NCBI GenBank assembly: GCA_026168455.1
Contig: CM047428.1
Span: forward strand, 83,718,594 to 83,782,593
Source of the DNA: Theocolax elegans
Taxonomy: Eukaryota; Arthropoda; Insecta; Hymenoptera; Cerocephalidae
Length of the DNA: 64,000 nucleotides
Direction: 5' to 3'
Every line of letters begins with the position of its first letter. Position 1 is the first letter of the stretch. A program made the position numbers and the translations under genes. Below, piece after piece: positions 26,578 to 38,815 of this stretch. A model generated the notes under the pieces. That model did no database searches. It worked only from the letters and a program-made list of their open reading frames with translations, and was not told where the DNA came from.

Positions 26578-27487
26578 TAGCTGATTTCACATCAACTGGT
26601 CTGATCAAAATTTTAAAATCCATTAAATTTTTAGGTAAAGGCTGAAAAAATTTTTTAGGTGTTTACAGGATGTTGAACCCAAGTTACAGGGATCTACACC
26701 TTTCAACATAAGAATAATGTTGGCAATAATGAATAAAAATCTAAAAAAATTCATATCGGTAGTTTAAAACAAAAGCAAGGGCATGACGTTTTGATTTTTT
26801 AAGAAAAAATCAATTTTTAAATAATAATTGAATAATCAATTTTCGGTCGATAATTATTGATCGAAAAAGGTATGAATTTTCAACATAAAAATCAGAAATA
26901 AATTACAAATTTAAAAATTTGAAAAAATTTTAGTATACTGTTAAAACATGTCTAAGAGCATGGTGTTCAGAATTTAAAAAAAAATTTTTTTTTCTATTAC
27001 AAATTCTATAACAATATTCTATTATTTTATATTATTGTATTATATTTGTATTCATTATAATATATAATAAATATATTTTAATTTTTGTTATCAAAGTGTA
27101 GGTCAATTACAACCTGGATACCATTAGAAAGCTTTCGATGCTAGGTATTTTTTAGATTTCCAGATGAAAAAAATCAATTGTGGTGTAGTCGCTATATTTT
27201 AACGCTAAATATTGACGTGTATTTTGTGAATAATAGATTTTTAATTAAACATTCTGCCCGGATGGTTAGATTCTACATAATATTTGCAGAAAAAATGACA
27301 TTTAATGTTATATAACAGAAGTTGTTAGATTTGAGAAAAACTCAATTTTTGAAGTTAAAATAACTTATGAACAAATTATTTCCACCATCTAAAAAATTGT
27401 TAGTAATCTGGCTTTCCAGCTTTAACCTAAAATTTGATGTATTTTAAAATTTTGATTCGACCAGTTAATGTTAAATCACTCGTATAT
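26578..27487. mobile_element. AT-rich TIR element, about 0.9 kb, copy 1
   Basis: The left end (TGATTTCACATCAACTGGTC, then AAAATTTTAAAATCCATTAA) recurs inverted at the right end (27425-27487: AAATTTGATGTATTTTAAAA...GACCAGTTAATGTTAAATCA). The terminal inverted repeats are about 65 bp and roughly 85 percent identical by eye. No coding frame lies inside. The exact ends and target duplication are unclear (TA on both sides is possible). Internal sequence recurs, inverted and diverged, at 48757 and 61664. Confidence 0.68.
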
Positions 27488-30400
27488 CTGTTACATACAT
27501 TTACATTTATTCAAATTCACTCACAAGCGTGTCATTCATCCGTTAAAGCGGTTAGTACGTTATAACATTAAATATTTGTTTGGAATATCATTGGCAATCG
27601 TTTCCTTGTTTCAATAAGATTAATTATTTAACTAACAAACGTAACGTTAATGTTTATAATTGCGAACAAGAAGAGTAGTAATTTTCTTGAAAACACAGTT
27701 TTTTTAAATAAGGCAGTTATTTACATACTGACCACTGACGACAACATATTCAAAGAAAAAAATGTAATAAAGAAGGATACCCATACGTGCGTAAGAACAT
27801 CGGAACAATAAGCCTAAATCCTAGCTCGCTATTTATACTTCTAATTATAATGATTAATTTTAATGATTATCCTTATAACAAGAAAAATAACAAAATATTT
27901 TACTTAAATAGAACCTTTCACTTTTAATATTTTAAAGGAAACTTGTTCTCTTAAGAGAAAATTCCATAATAATGAGATGTTGCCGAAAATGGAATATTGG
28001 TATACGCAAAGAACTAAAAACTGTCGCAAAAACAGTGACAATTCTGAGAACTAAAAGTAGAAACGTATAGAAGTACGGTATTTCGTTGATCGCGTATAAT
28101 TACTAGTTCATTCATTAATAGTCCATTTGTAGTGGATAGACCTTGGTAGGAGATTTATCCAAAAATGTGTAAATAAAAATAATAAGAAAGATGTTTTTCA
28201 CTCGATTCGTTTGAAACAAATAAATAATTATAACGTTCTAACAGAATTTACTAAATTTAAATAGATATTAATTATATTCAGTGTGTGTATCTGTATACAA
28301 TCAGGATTCGATCAGATTTATAGTGTCATTTCTTTTCACTCGTCGATATTTTTTTCCATTTCGTAAGAATTAATGCGAGCGGCAGATAACATTAAATTTA
28401 CGAAATAAAATCGTTATTTTCGAACTATTTGTATGAGGAAAATAAAGCCGGCTAAAATTACAAACCTCCCACTCGTTGCAACGATCTTTATTTTCTAAAA
28501 ATATACATATACAAGTTATTTATCAAAGAAAAAACTTAAAGCGTATCGGCATAATGTACATAATCCATAAAAAATACATTCAGTTTTATATTTAGCGTCA
28601 GTTAATTTATAAATTATAATATTTACGAACTTTTACATTACCGGCACAAATCTGGAGGTATTTTTCGATCGCTTGATTTATATTTAAGTAACTCCAAAAT
28701 GTCTGGATCTGTTTGATAAGTATTAAGTACAATATAAGTTATGTATAAGCGTGTAATGTACATTCGTTTCCAAAAGATGATCAACCGAGTACATTTATTT
28801 GTTTCGCGAAACCTTTTCTTTCAACTCTCTAGCGAATAATTTAAAATAAATTGTAGTTTTTACGCGTATCAATTGATAGTCAGCAAAGTTATAAAGCAAA
28901 TTAGCAAGGGTCAAGTATTGCAATATTCGTACTCCGTGCGAAAAGGAAAGGATATAAAAATAATCAAACTGTCGTAATCAATTATTCCTTAACGCTATTT
29001 TCACGTAGAGGCCAACGTCGAATTCTCATTTAAAAGGTCAAGGAACAATATATCCACTGATTCTTTATCTCTTTCTCTCTTTCTCTCTTAGGGGTAACAG
29101 GATCGCGCTCCAGTTCGCGCTTTTACACGTGTATTTATAAAAGCCGTCGAGAGGATGATGGAGAGCGGGGGGGGGGGGGAGGGGGGGAGGGGAGAGAAAA
29201 AGCGGTTCGTATACGTATATGCTCGGTCTCCTAAACCTACCCCTCGGACGACCCGGCTAATGACATTTATCCGGTTAATCCATCTGTATACATTGTCGTG
29301 GTTGGATAACTTTTATTTTCGTATCGCAATGTACACCGGGCGTCATTGCCCGACGCGTATCCGTAATTTTTACTTTTTAATTCATGCGCATGTACTCTGC
29401 GGTTCGGTTTTTCCTTTTCCTTTCTACCCTTCCGGTTGGCAACACGGATTAACCTACTTTTTTCTCCTGGGGGGATGCAGATCAACGATTTTTTCAGTTT
29501 AATCAAAATTGCATTTTAAACGTTTAACCGGTTGTTTTTGCATTTTCGTTGCGTATACACCGTTGTGCCAGATTTATCATTGTTGCTGTAGATATTTTAA
29601 TGAATGATAGGTAAGGGGATGCTGAAACCTGGGAGTCCTCGATACGCTCTACTTCACGGAGAGGCTAATTTTATCCTATATTGATTAAATTGTTTAATTT
29701 TTCATTTTATATGCACATACACGTATGCATATGTAATACGCTAGAAGCTCCAAAGTACATTTTATAATCTTATTGCACTTAAGAGATGATCATCGATAGT
29801 GCAAATTTTTGAGGCTCTATTTTTCGAATGTTCGAAATATTTACGAAACAAATATTTTACCGGTAATTAATGCCAATTTGACATTCTATAAAATATCGCT
29901 GGAATATTTTAACGCGTTTATTTCTCGAAAACAATTGAAAGAGACGACCAGACAACAGAGAACAGAGAACAGACTGTACAATCGGTGCATTTTATTTTTC
30001 CCTTCATTTTTTTAATAAATATGCGGATATCTTCAACGTTCAGCGTTGCAGGTTAATGGGCACTTTATGCTCCGAAGATGGGTACTAAAAAGTGTATTAT
30101 CGTTTTTGAAAAATCTTTTGAATTACATAATAAAAACATTTATAACGCGAAGAATAGATCTTTGAATAAAAATTCAACTTAAATGTGATTTATACATTAT
30201 GCAACAAATTCAAATAAAACATTTACGAACCTTTTTATAAAATGATTTTTTGTAAACTTATATTCCATAACGACAATTGTCTCGTTTTAATAATTCGAAG
30301 CTCGGTGATTCATTAACCTTTTTGTCAATAATTTAACAAGTATCGAGAACAAGTAACTAATTTGCGGAGGAAAAAAAATATTGTTATAGGAGAGATAAAT

Positions 30401-30560
30401 CGAAATTCGCGTAACGCAGACAGTTTGATGAAAATTTAACGGAGTAAACTGGTTACGGAAAATTGAGTTTCACATCCGGTTAAGGTATTAACATATACAT
30501 CAATTCGACGTCAGTGGTACAAAAATTACATGTCTGTCCAATTAACTTGATTATTCGCAG
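27488..30560. other. Intron, nothing supported
   Basis: AT-rich with one GC-rich patch (29090-29480) that holds the G-run cluster. Confidence 0.55.
29167..29192. repeat. G-run cluster (G13, G7, G4)
   Basis: Three G runs separated by single A bases; able in principle to form a G-quadruplex on the plus strand. Confidence 0.9.
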
Positions 30561-30797
30561 CTAATTGTTTAAAGCATTCAAAGCACAAGGAGCCAAGAAT
30601 TGCATCACAATAGGACTATAACGACCAGTGACTTCCGTATAGGGTGAAGCATTCACTAATTGCATTAGACGCTTTGGAAAATCTTGTGGTTTGAATACTA
30701 GGTGAAAAATGTATTTTAATAAATTAGTATATTGTTTATTGATGAAGATTCTATGATTGTCAGGATATATAGAAGTACTATATATTGTCACGGACAT
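30561..30797 (-). pseudogene. Orphan minus-strand frame, likely gene fragment
   Basis: A 78-codon ATG-to-TAG frame sits in AT-rich intron DNA. The second half looks protein-like: VFKPQDFPKRLMQLVNASPY, then TEVTGRYSPIVMQFLAPCALNALNN. A CACCTAG acceptor-like site precedes VFKPQDF (near 30697), so only the last 45 codons may derive from a real exon. The frame continues open for another 26 codons beyond the TAG, which hints at a decayed copy. The tRNA-derived element begins 80 bp upstream. I do not recognise the family. It could be a retrocopy, a nested small gene, or chance. Confidence 0.33.
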
Positions 30798-30877
30798 CGC
30801 CGCGCGACTTGGGCATATGAGAAGGAGTCAAGTGACAGATAAGAAGTGTGTAGCTCGTATCGTCGATGCTCTGTCCG

Positions 30878-30956
30878 GGTGGACGGTAGCTCGATGGTTA
30901 GAGCGCGCGATTCGCACGCTGAGGTCTCGGGGTCGAATCCCGCAGTCCACCTTTTT
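30878..30956 (+). ncRNA. tRNA-derived pol III element (tRNA-like, probably SINE head or tRNA pseudogene)
   Basis: The 74-nt core is closed by a perfect 7-bp acceptor-like stem (GGTGGAC/GTCCACC). It contains an A box (TAGCTCGATGG at 30887), a D stem GCTC/GAGC, and a B box (GGGTCGAATCC at 30930, one mismatch from consensus). T5 at 30952-30956 is a pol III terminator. The anticodon arm does not pair properly, the T stem is only CGGG/CCCG, and there are two extra bases on each side of the acceptor, so this is not a functional tRNA by eye. Anticodon TCG or CGC would be read depending on the loop chosen. Confidence 0.65.
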
Positions 30957-31088
30957 ATTTCTCGCTTCTCTCCTTTTCATACGTAACAATATATTACATA
31001 TATTACAATTTAATATATATATATATATCACAATTCTTTAAATTTTATTATTAAACATTATAATTTTTTTAATACAATATATTTCTTA

Positions 31089-31683
31089 CCAGGAGTGTGT
31101 TACATCTTCGGAAAACGGATCTTTTCCAAACTCTAGGATATGTTTACAACTATAAACTAACGCTCTTTTTTACGATAGATATAAGCAAATAACGAAAAAT
31201 TTCGCTAAAAAAGCCCTTAAATTTGTTCACTCGTAACTCATAAACAAATAGTGATAGACACTCAACCTTAAGAAAACTGAGATCGAGTAGATTGGATTTA
31301 AAAAAATTTGGTTGACAGTTATGAAAGAAAAACGAATTTATACCTACATTTTGATGACTATTTTGAATTAAAAAATTTACTGATTTTTCGGGCCGAATTG
31401 TCTTTTTATTTTCTTTTTTTCCATAAATTTCTTTTTTTCAAATTTATTTGTTCTTAGTTTTCTTCTGAACTTATGGTTGAGTATCTATCAGTATTTGTTT
31501 TTGAGTTACAAGTGAACAAATTCAATGGCTTTTTTAGCGAAATTTTTCGTTATTTGCTTATATCTACCGTAAAAAAGAGCGTTAGAGTCTATAGAACTCC
31601 GAGTTTCTTCATATTTTTATAGTAGTAAACGTATCCTAGAGTTTGGTAAAGATCCGTTTCCCGGAAATGTGACAGTCTCCTTG
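31089..31683. mobile_element. Fold-back MITE, copy 1, with TTA target duplication
   Basis: The element starts CCAGGAGTGTGTTACATCTT and ends with the inverted match GATGTGACAGTCTCCTTG. Both sides are flanked by TTA (31086-31088 and 31684-31686). The inverted arms run on through GGATCTTT...CCAAACTCTAGGATATG and AACGCTCTTTTTTACG to near the centre, so almost the whole 595 bp is palindromic. No transposase frame is present. A TTA duplication is typical of the PIF/Harbinger superfamily, so a Harbinger-mobilised MITE is inferred. Confidence 0.82.
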
Positions 31684-31686
31684 TTA

Positions 31687-33082
31687 GTATAACTAAACTC
31701 TGATATCGTTAGAATTATCATTAAAAAAACTGGCAGACTATTAGAGGATTGATAACTCTGTTAATAAATGACTAAAGATATCACACGATGCAATTATTAT
31801 AAAGAATTAAGCTAAACGTCTCAATGGTTTTGATGTCTGATTAGTCAAGAGCCTTTACAGTATAGGTCAAGTTCAAGCGCTCGTAATTGTTCAACCAGTG
31901 GAGCATTTACCTCGTTTTAAAATAAAACGTTACTGCGATTCGCGGTGAAATTTTTTATCGAATTGCAGGAGCAAATTGTTGAAATATATAAAGAGTGTTA
32001 AACATGTGAATCACACTGTTGGCAAACGAGATGTTAAGGAAAAGTATGAGTACGTATAAAGGAACATCTAGCGAGCGTTAGATATTAAAAATTTTCACCC
32101 TCAAGGTCTCTGCATTTTATCTAGCACTCGTCAAGCTACTCTTTTGTTTAGGTGAATTAATTTAATTTTACTTATAATCTACATTGTACGAGTATAATGC
32201 CAAAGTTTCAAAACTGAAATTCACATGCATACACTAGAGGATAATCCTTGAAAGTAAATTATTATCGTTTCAATTTCAAATATATGTTAAAACTTTTTGT
32301 CCTGTACATTGTAATTGCTATATCTTGCTTCATTATTGTCATTGCACACTATGTCATTCAAATTTAGTAAATTGATGGTCGACCTAAATTTTTAGCTTAA
32401 AAAAATTCAAGTCTTCATCCGATTGTACTAAGTGACTTTAGTGACTAGAAAATTTGAAGTACAGGCATAGGGTGGATTATGCATAAATAATGCCTAGAAA
32501 TTTTTCAATTATTATTTATAATACTTGTATACTATGCACAAAAATAATTTAGCAATTTTTTGGTGGATAAATTCTATGTGTTTAGTTCTCGAGTGCACAG
32601 ATATTTGAAAGTGAGGGCATAATGATATGAGCACTAAATAGAAATAATTGAATATTCGTTAAATTTTACATTCATCTGGGTATTATTTTTATAAGTTTGA
32701 GTAGACAGAGAGTAGGATTTCAATTTTCGAAAGAAAAAATTAATTATATAAGGAAAAATAGATGGTGCCACAAATAGTTAAGAAATATTTCTTTCCCAAG
32801 TGTATCTTTCTAGCTCGGGTTTTATAAAATACTGTATATTTTGTGAAATATATAGAGAATGAGAAATTGGATGAGGAATAATCAAGGTAAAATCTAGATA
32901 ATTCGGTAGTTCTGTAATTGAATAGGAGATAATGCTCGAAAGAAAGGTTGGTAAGCCAATTGAGCGAGAGTAGAGGTCAGAGGGAACTTGGAAATGCAGG
33001 TGCTGGGAGATAACACGACATGCGGCAAACTCATGGTAAAATGAGGTTAAGCGGAAAAGGAAGAGAGACCCGATACCGTCAC
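31687..33082. other. Intron between the 33.4-kb first exon and the 26.5-kb exon
   Basis: AT-rich; no exon, hairpin or repeat detected by eye. Confidence 0.55.
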
Positions 33083-33362
33083 CAGGATATTCTCGAGAAA
33101 CAAAGCCGCCGACGGCGTCGTCATCGTCCTCGTCCTCGTCGATGTATTTGATGGACGAGAGATCAAAGTGCCTCCCCAGATCGTCGGTCTCGTCGGGCTC
33201 GGTTATCAGATTACCCTCGCTCGGCGAGGGAGATTTCCCTCGACTCGGGATTCGTGATTCCGTACTACATCCGCACCAGGATATGCGTTGCAAAAGCGAC
33301 GAGACTCGTCGTGATTTGCCACCTGGGCGTTTTCGTACCTTCAAGTCATCGGCTGGTTCCAT
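33083..33362 (-). CDS. Alternative first coding exon, 93 codons, acidic
   Basis: The frame opens with ATG (MEPADDLKVRKRPGGKSRR), preceded by an in-frame TGA five codons upstream. It ends at a CCTG|GTGACG donor in phase 1. That phase matches the acceptor at 26517, giving a split Ala codon before VLDGPNPGIRD. The peptide is a basic N-terminus, a short SSLLQRISWCGCS segment, a Ser/Pro-rich stretch, then an acidic run (YIDEDEDDDDAVGG). No domain is recognised. The upstream stop and lack of a pyrimidine tract before the ATG argue for a first exon with its own promoter to the right (33363-33620), producing an isoform without the PDZ domain. Transcript data could overturn this. Confidence 0.72.
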
Positions 33363-33620
33363 CGGGCTGGATTTTCATTAATCCTCCTTGGCTCCTGGTT
33401 TTACCGCCTCGTTTTACCGCCTCGTTTTACCGCTTCCTTGCGGACTTGCGGACTAACTCGGCAATCTTGATTCACGGCCCTTTACCTTCACGGTGATTTT
33501 CTTCAATTTCACCTTACACGCCCGTAAGTCTTCCAAGAGGAATATTTCATTATAGTTGAATCGCGTTGCGTGCGTTCGGCGACGAGAGCTCCGTCTCACA
33601 TCCAACACTTCTCATATTGT
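33363..33620 (-). promoter_or_regulatory. Putative promoter / 5' UTR of the 33.4-kb first exon
   Basis: This stretch precedes the MEPADDL start on the minus strand and is richer in CpG than the surrounding intron. It contains a 13-bp tandem repeat (CCTCGTTTTACCG, about three copies, 33394-33432) and an adjoining 8-bp duplication (TTGCGGAC). No TATA box or clear initiator is visible. The call depends on 33083-33362 being a true first exon. Confidence 0.35.
33394..33453. repeat. 13-bp tandem repeat plus 8-bp duplication
   Basis: About three copies of CCTCGTTTTACCG followed by two copies of TTGCGGAC, directly upstream of the MEPADDL first exon. Confidence 0.85.
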
Positions 33621-36600
33621 GAAATAGGTCCTAACTTTATATTGTTTTGAGGAAGGAGTAATTGCTCCGGTAAATCACGCGTAAACGTAACGTTAATTAT
33701 TATCGACGACGCGCGTCGACTAAATTCCTCGTGTGCACGGAAATTCATCGTCTTCTGAAAATTCAGTTAACATCTTGTGCGTTACATCCACAAATCTGAT
33801 TTGTAACAGCTATTTATTTCAGTTAAGTTATTTGAAAACCATACTATCACGTGATTAAATCACCGTAAACAAGAAATGTCGCACGCACGGAGAAAATATT
33901 CCTTACAAAAAGAGCACGATAAATTTGATAAATTTAATATTTCGAGAGAAATCGCCATATTTTGGTACGGTATTTTTTACAGTAAAATACTCTTCTTGTA
34001 TACGCGTAATGACACTTCTTATTGACGACGTCAAACCGCACAATAAATGTGAACTCGGTAATGTTAATATATATACGATTGTTATCATTATCATCAAAGT
34101 TATTCCTAAACTGAATTGTATTTTAACAGCGTCAGTTTAATCGCAGCATTATGCCAAGCCTTTCTAACAATGCAAACTCCAAAATGCACCGTAGGAAACT
34201 AATATTTAGCAAAGTTAACTTTAAACTTAATACACATAATAAATTGTATAATTCATTATATTATTATCAATATATTAATGTAATCATATGATTTTCACTT
34301 ATTAAAAATAAATAACATCTCGGTAGTAGTATTATTTTGATGATTTAGAATATTTTGATATGGAATGAGCTTTAATTATAGTAAACATTAATGTATTCTT
34401 TTTATCAAAGTGTTGAAAATAAAGAAGTTAAACGGTTCAATATTAAATAAAAAAAGGTTTAAAAAGGTTGAAAGTTTGATAGAAGAATAAATGAAGGCCA
34501 CGTATTATCGGTATGAAATATCGATCTGTTTTGGAACGCATAGAAAAAAATGTGACAACAAACTCGAATCAGCGAGTCGAAAGTTTGTAGCTTCCATATA
34601 AATGTCACCCACCACGTATACGGTAAAATTCGTTCGCGCGTGGCCTCAAATGAACGCGTACAAAGTCCAAAGAAAAGGGAAATTTCAACGCGCACACGTG
34701 AGCATTCACGTTCTACATCCCGACAAAGGATCCGGCGATCTGCTTGCCATTTCCATAATGCATCCTATGTGTCTTTGTATACACGCGTCCATGTAATAAC
34801 GAACCCCTAAACAATCGATTTTGGAACGTATAAAGTACCAATGTCCATCTGACTATCCCAGCACTTAAGTTTTATTCCAGTTTTTACACAGTTGATCGAT
34901 TATTTTCTTTTCACGTATGCGTGGAATATTAACTTTTTTTTAAAATATTAATATTTTCAAACTATTGACGATCAATTAATAAGCTGGAATCGTTTTTTTA
35001 ATGAAGGTCTACTAACTTTAAGAGCACGTTATAACAAAAACAATTAACATATTAAAATTTAAATACAAAGAATTATCAATTCATTTGACTATGCTTGCAT
35101 CAATTACCGGTGTACATATTTACCTTCTATAAAAATAAATGAATAAATACCTAAACTAAGTCTATCGCATTAGTTACCATGGAAATTGAACTTTATGCTT
35201 ATAAATAAATTGCAGCAAACTAAGTACTTGTAAAAATCATTATTTAACGAGAATTAACCTAAATTCTATTATCAAGACAAAAGATTGTTTATTTTATATA
35301 AAAAAATTGTCTTTGTTTAAGAAAAGCCATTCGTTTTATTACAAAAATAGCGTATCAAGAAAATCTACAAGGATAAAGAAGTTTTAAACGTGGATTTCAC
35401 TGTATAACGGCATATCGTGCAGCGTACACATGCCGAGCCTCGACTATTTTCGAGTGTGAGCTTTTGACGCTCGTGCTCGTTTTTTTTTTATTTTTAAAGT
35501 ATACCGCCTTCATGATGCTTATTATAGGATCTCTTTCGTAGCGACGGGGCTTTCCTCGCTGGATACGCGTGTCTCTTTTTTTATTCGGTTCGCGCGAAAC
35601 TCGCAATAAATTCGGTAGAAAAGCAAATTATATCGCCGCGAGGAGGCGATTGTTGCCATTAGAAGCTCGATTTATTTCGTAGAAAATTCATATAAAAAAT
35701 TTCCAGGTATTGTTTTACATAAAGAAGTCATAAATTGGAAATAATAAAGTTGAAAAATTGTAGTTTTGTGTAATATTGTCGATAATTGAAAGTACTATAC
35801 TCGAAACGACGAAATAGAAACGATCAGGAACGATTTTCTTTTGATTATTCGGTCGTTAGTGAACGAGCATTGGAATCTCGAAAACCTGACGAGAAAGCGA
35901 TATCGCGTCGCGTCAATGGGAAATTCGCTCGAGGCGTGTACACGCGACGCGTCGTTATGGCATTTTGTTCGTCCGAAGATACTATTTACACTAAAAGAAA
36001 GTGAATTTCCGACAGCAGAAAAAAACCAACGCAATTTGCATAAAAGAAACGATTTTATATAGATAGATTGTAGATTGCGGACGAATGTGTACATCAAGTA
36101 TTTGTATACGTTACGCTAATCAGTGATTATGCTGTGCAAGTTTGTTTCGCAATGAAAAATAATAAAATCCTGCTTGACGACGACGCGTGCAGCTATTAGA
36201 ATCCGATTTGCAGTTTCCGATGGGTAGAAACTTTATTAACCACCAATCTTCAGGTGCTTGTTAACTATTATTAGTTGTGACGGAAGCATCTTTATCTATG
36301 AATAACCACGTTAACTATTTTGCAAATTGAGTCGTATGTTAAGATGCGGTGTTCAACGATTACTTTTAACTATTTTAGATATATTTACTGTAAGGACCAT
36401 TTGCGACACGTTTCATTTATACAAAAATAAGAAAAAGAGAAATTTCTTTACTCGTTGTATGCAATTTTTATCAAATTAAATAGAATCATTTTAAAACTTC
36501 ATGATAAAACTTGTATAAAACTATTTGGAAACATTTTGTATACATTCTGTATTAATTTTTTTTACTTGGGGAAATTATATCAAAGCATAATGTGATTGAA

Positions 36601-37372
36601 AAAGAACTAATTTATCAAGTATATTATAAAAAAAACTGTATTGCAAAGTACATTTTATTTGGAATGTTTATGTTATAATTCAATGAATTTTTCATTTGTG
36701 TTTTATTCATTACGTATGATGAATTAACTATACAACTCGCTTATTTACAGTCAAACAAAACAATTAATCGATTAACGGTAATTTTTTGTTATTCCGATGA
36801 AATAATTTTTAAATTATGACATTTGCATTTCCGTTCGATGATGAATTAATGAAAAATCTTAATTTTAACAGTTTACACGAGAATAATAGAATATTGCGAT
36901 GATCGATAATCACGGCGCTGAACAGATTTATCGATAGTACAAATAAGTATATATAAGTGATATACAGTTATCTTGTTCGGTGACTCGATCAGGAGATCTT
37001 CAATTTATATTTCAACAATTCTTATTCGATATATGTTCTTTTTTCATTACCGGACAATCATTATTTTGTAACGTTGTAAAATAAACCTATTTATCAAAAA
37101 TCACTTTTATTTTGACACGTTGATGCTTTTAACAAAAACGCAACACATAAGTATTATAGAGAGAATGTTGCATGTTCGTCGTACGTCTCGTTAAAATATC
37201 CCTCGTCTTTGTTTGGTTCTAGCATTCGGAATACCCAATTTCGTAAAAAAACAAAGAATGTCATACTCTGTCAGATTTCCTATAGTCAAAAATAAATATT
37301 GTTTACGACTCGTGGATGCATTGTAAATGCGCGCACATAAACTTGATGACTGGACGGAACGCGCGTAGCGAA

Positions 37373-37375
<3 letters not shown>

Positions 37376-37406
<31 letters not shown>
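37376..37406. repeat. (TA)n microsatellite
   Basis: About 15 TA units; an AG run of about 11 units follows at 37619-37640. Confidence 0.95.
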
Positions 37407-37410
<4 letters not shown>

Positions 37411-37618
37411 CGCCACGCCACAGCACTACCGAAAAGAAAAAAAAGAGCGAGCTCGTATAATAACCTATAGACACAAGGTAATAAAAAAAAATTCCGACTC
37501 GGATTTTCCGCGGTTAGCTCGATTAAACGCGCGCGGAAAGGCGCGGCTATGTCGCACGCACGTGTCGCACTGCGTTCCCGCTGCTGCTTCCGAAGATTTT
37601 CTCTCGACTATAAGAGAA

Positions 37619-37640
37619 AGAGAGAGAGAGAGAGAGAGAG
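37619..37640. repeat. (AG)n microsatellite
   Basis: Eleven AG units at the end of a CpG-rich patch (37500-37690). Confidence 0.9.
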
Positions 37641-38644
37641 TAAAACAGCAAAGCGTGCGTTTATATTTGGAAGCCGCGGCTGCGCCGGCACACGACGATA
37701 AAAAATAATAGCGCTGACGGTTCAACGTACCTAGAGCTATTCTACCGCTCTTTTCTTGGGCTCTCTTTTTCCGTTCCTTTTTTTATAACGTAAAACTATG
37801 AGTTTTTCTGTGCGTAGAGTTTTGTATTTTTGACATGTTCACCACGTGTTTTTCATAATAAATAGTTAAAATTTTGAAATATTTTGGACAATACATTTGA
37901 ATAGAATAAATTGTATACTTAGTATTTTCATTTAGTTTTAGTGCTTCGTTTTGTCGGAGAATCTTTTATTAATATTTAAAACTTTTTTATTGGGTCGCTT
38001 GGTTTACAACGTTATGATTTACATATCGTTTAAATGAAACGTACATATACAGATTTTAGAGGAACGCACCAGTATAAAGTTTATATTTATAGATGAAAGA
38101 AGAATTAACAAAGAAAATGCATTATTGAAATGAAAATGTTCGTGTATTTAGTATAAACAATATAAATGGTTAATGATCTACATCGACAGAGGAGTAATGT
38201 ACAAAGCCAGAAGACTAATAAACTATAAAAAACTAAATAACAAGTTTTAATAAGCAATATCGATAGAAGGATAGACATTCAATTAATACAGTTCGAAATA
38301 AGGTACATAGCCAATCGACAAGTGTCGTTCTATACCCTCGGCTGCAGCCTAGTTTAAACGATTTATACCTACGTACACAATTTAACGACGTTCCGATTGT
38401 ACAAGCGAAAATACAATAACGATCGAGAATTAAATAAAAAATTGTTTCTCTGAAAAGGACAAGTTTAATATAACTCAATAAAATTGTTGCTCGGTGGAAC
38501 GATCGCAAAGGTATACAAGCTTTTTAATGCAGCTCAATGTATCGACGAGATCGGTCGAATGATTAATATAGACGAATGGTTTAATTTGAACAGAGAGCAA
38601 TAGCAAGTTATTTTTTTATTCTCTTGATCCAGTCGTTCTCTAGG

Positions 38645-38815
38645 GCGTCCATCTCGAGGAAATAATTAGAGCCGTCGGTCGGTTAAAGACTCGGACGGAT
38701 AGAAACGACGGGGAACGGTCTTGGGCTCTTGGCGTGTGCGAATATAGCGAACCAGCCAATTCTCTCGAGTCGTCAAAAGGAAGGCCAAAGTCAAATCTGA
38801 CGGCATCGCGCTGCA
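38645..38815 (-). CDS. Short minus-strand ORF of about 56 codons, doubtful
   Basis: An ATG frame MQRDAVRFDFGLPFDDSREL continues AGSLYSHTPRAQDRSPSFLS to a TAG. The composition is less biased than neighbouring frames, and the patch is GC-richer than its surroundings. No start context, splice site or family supports it, so it may be an intronic enhancer-like GC patch instead. Boundaries approximate. Confidence 0.13.

Noticed and set aside
35786..36097. Overlapping ORFs on both strands
   Set aside because: A CpG-rich patch opens both strands. No splice sites or recognisable motif.
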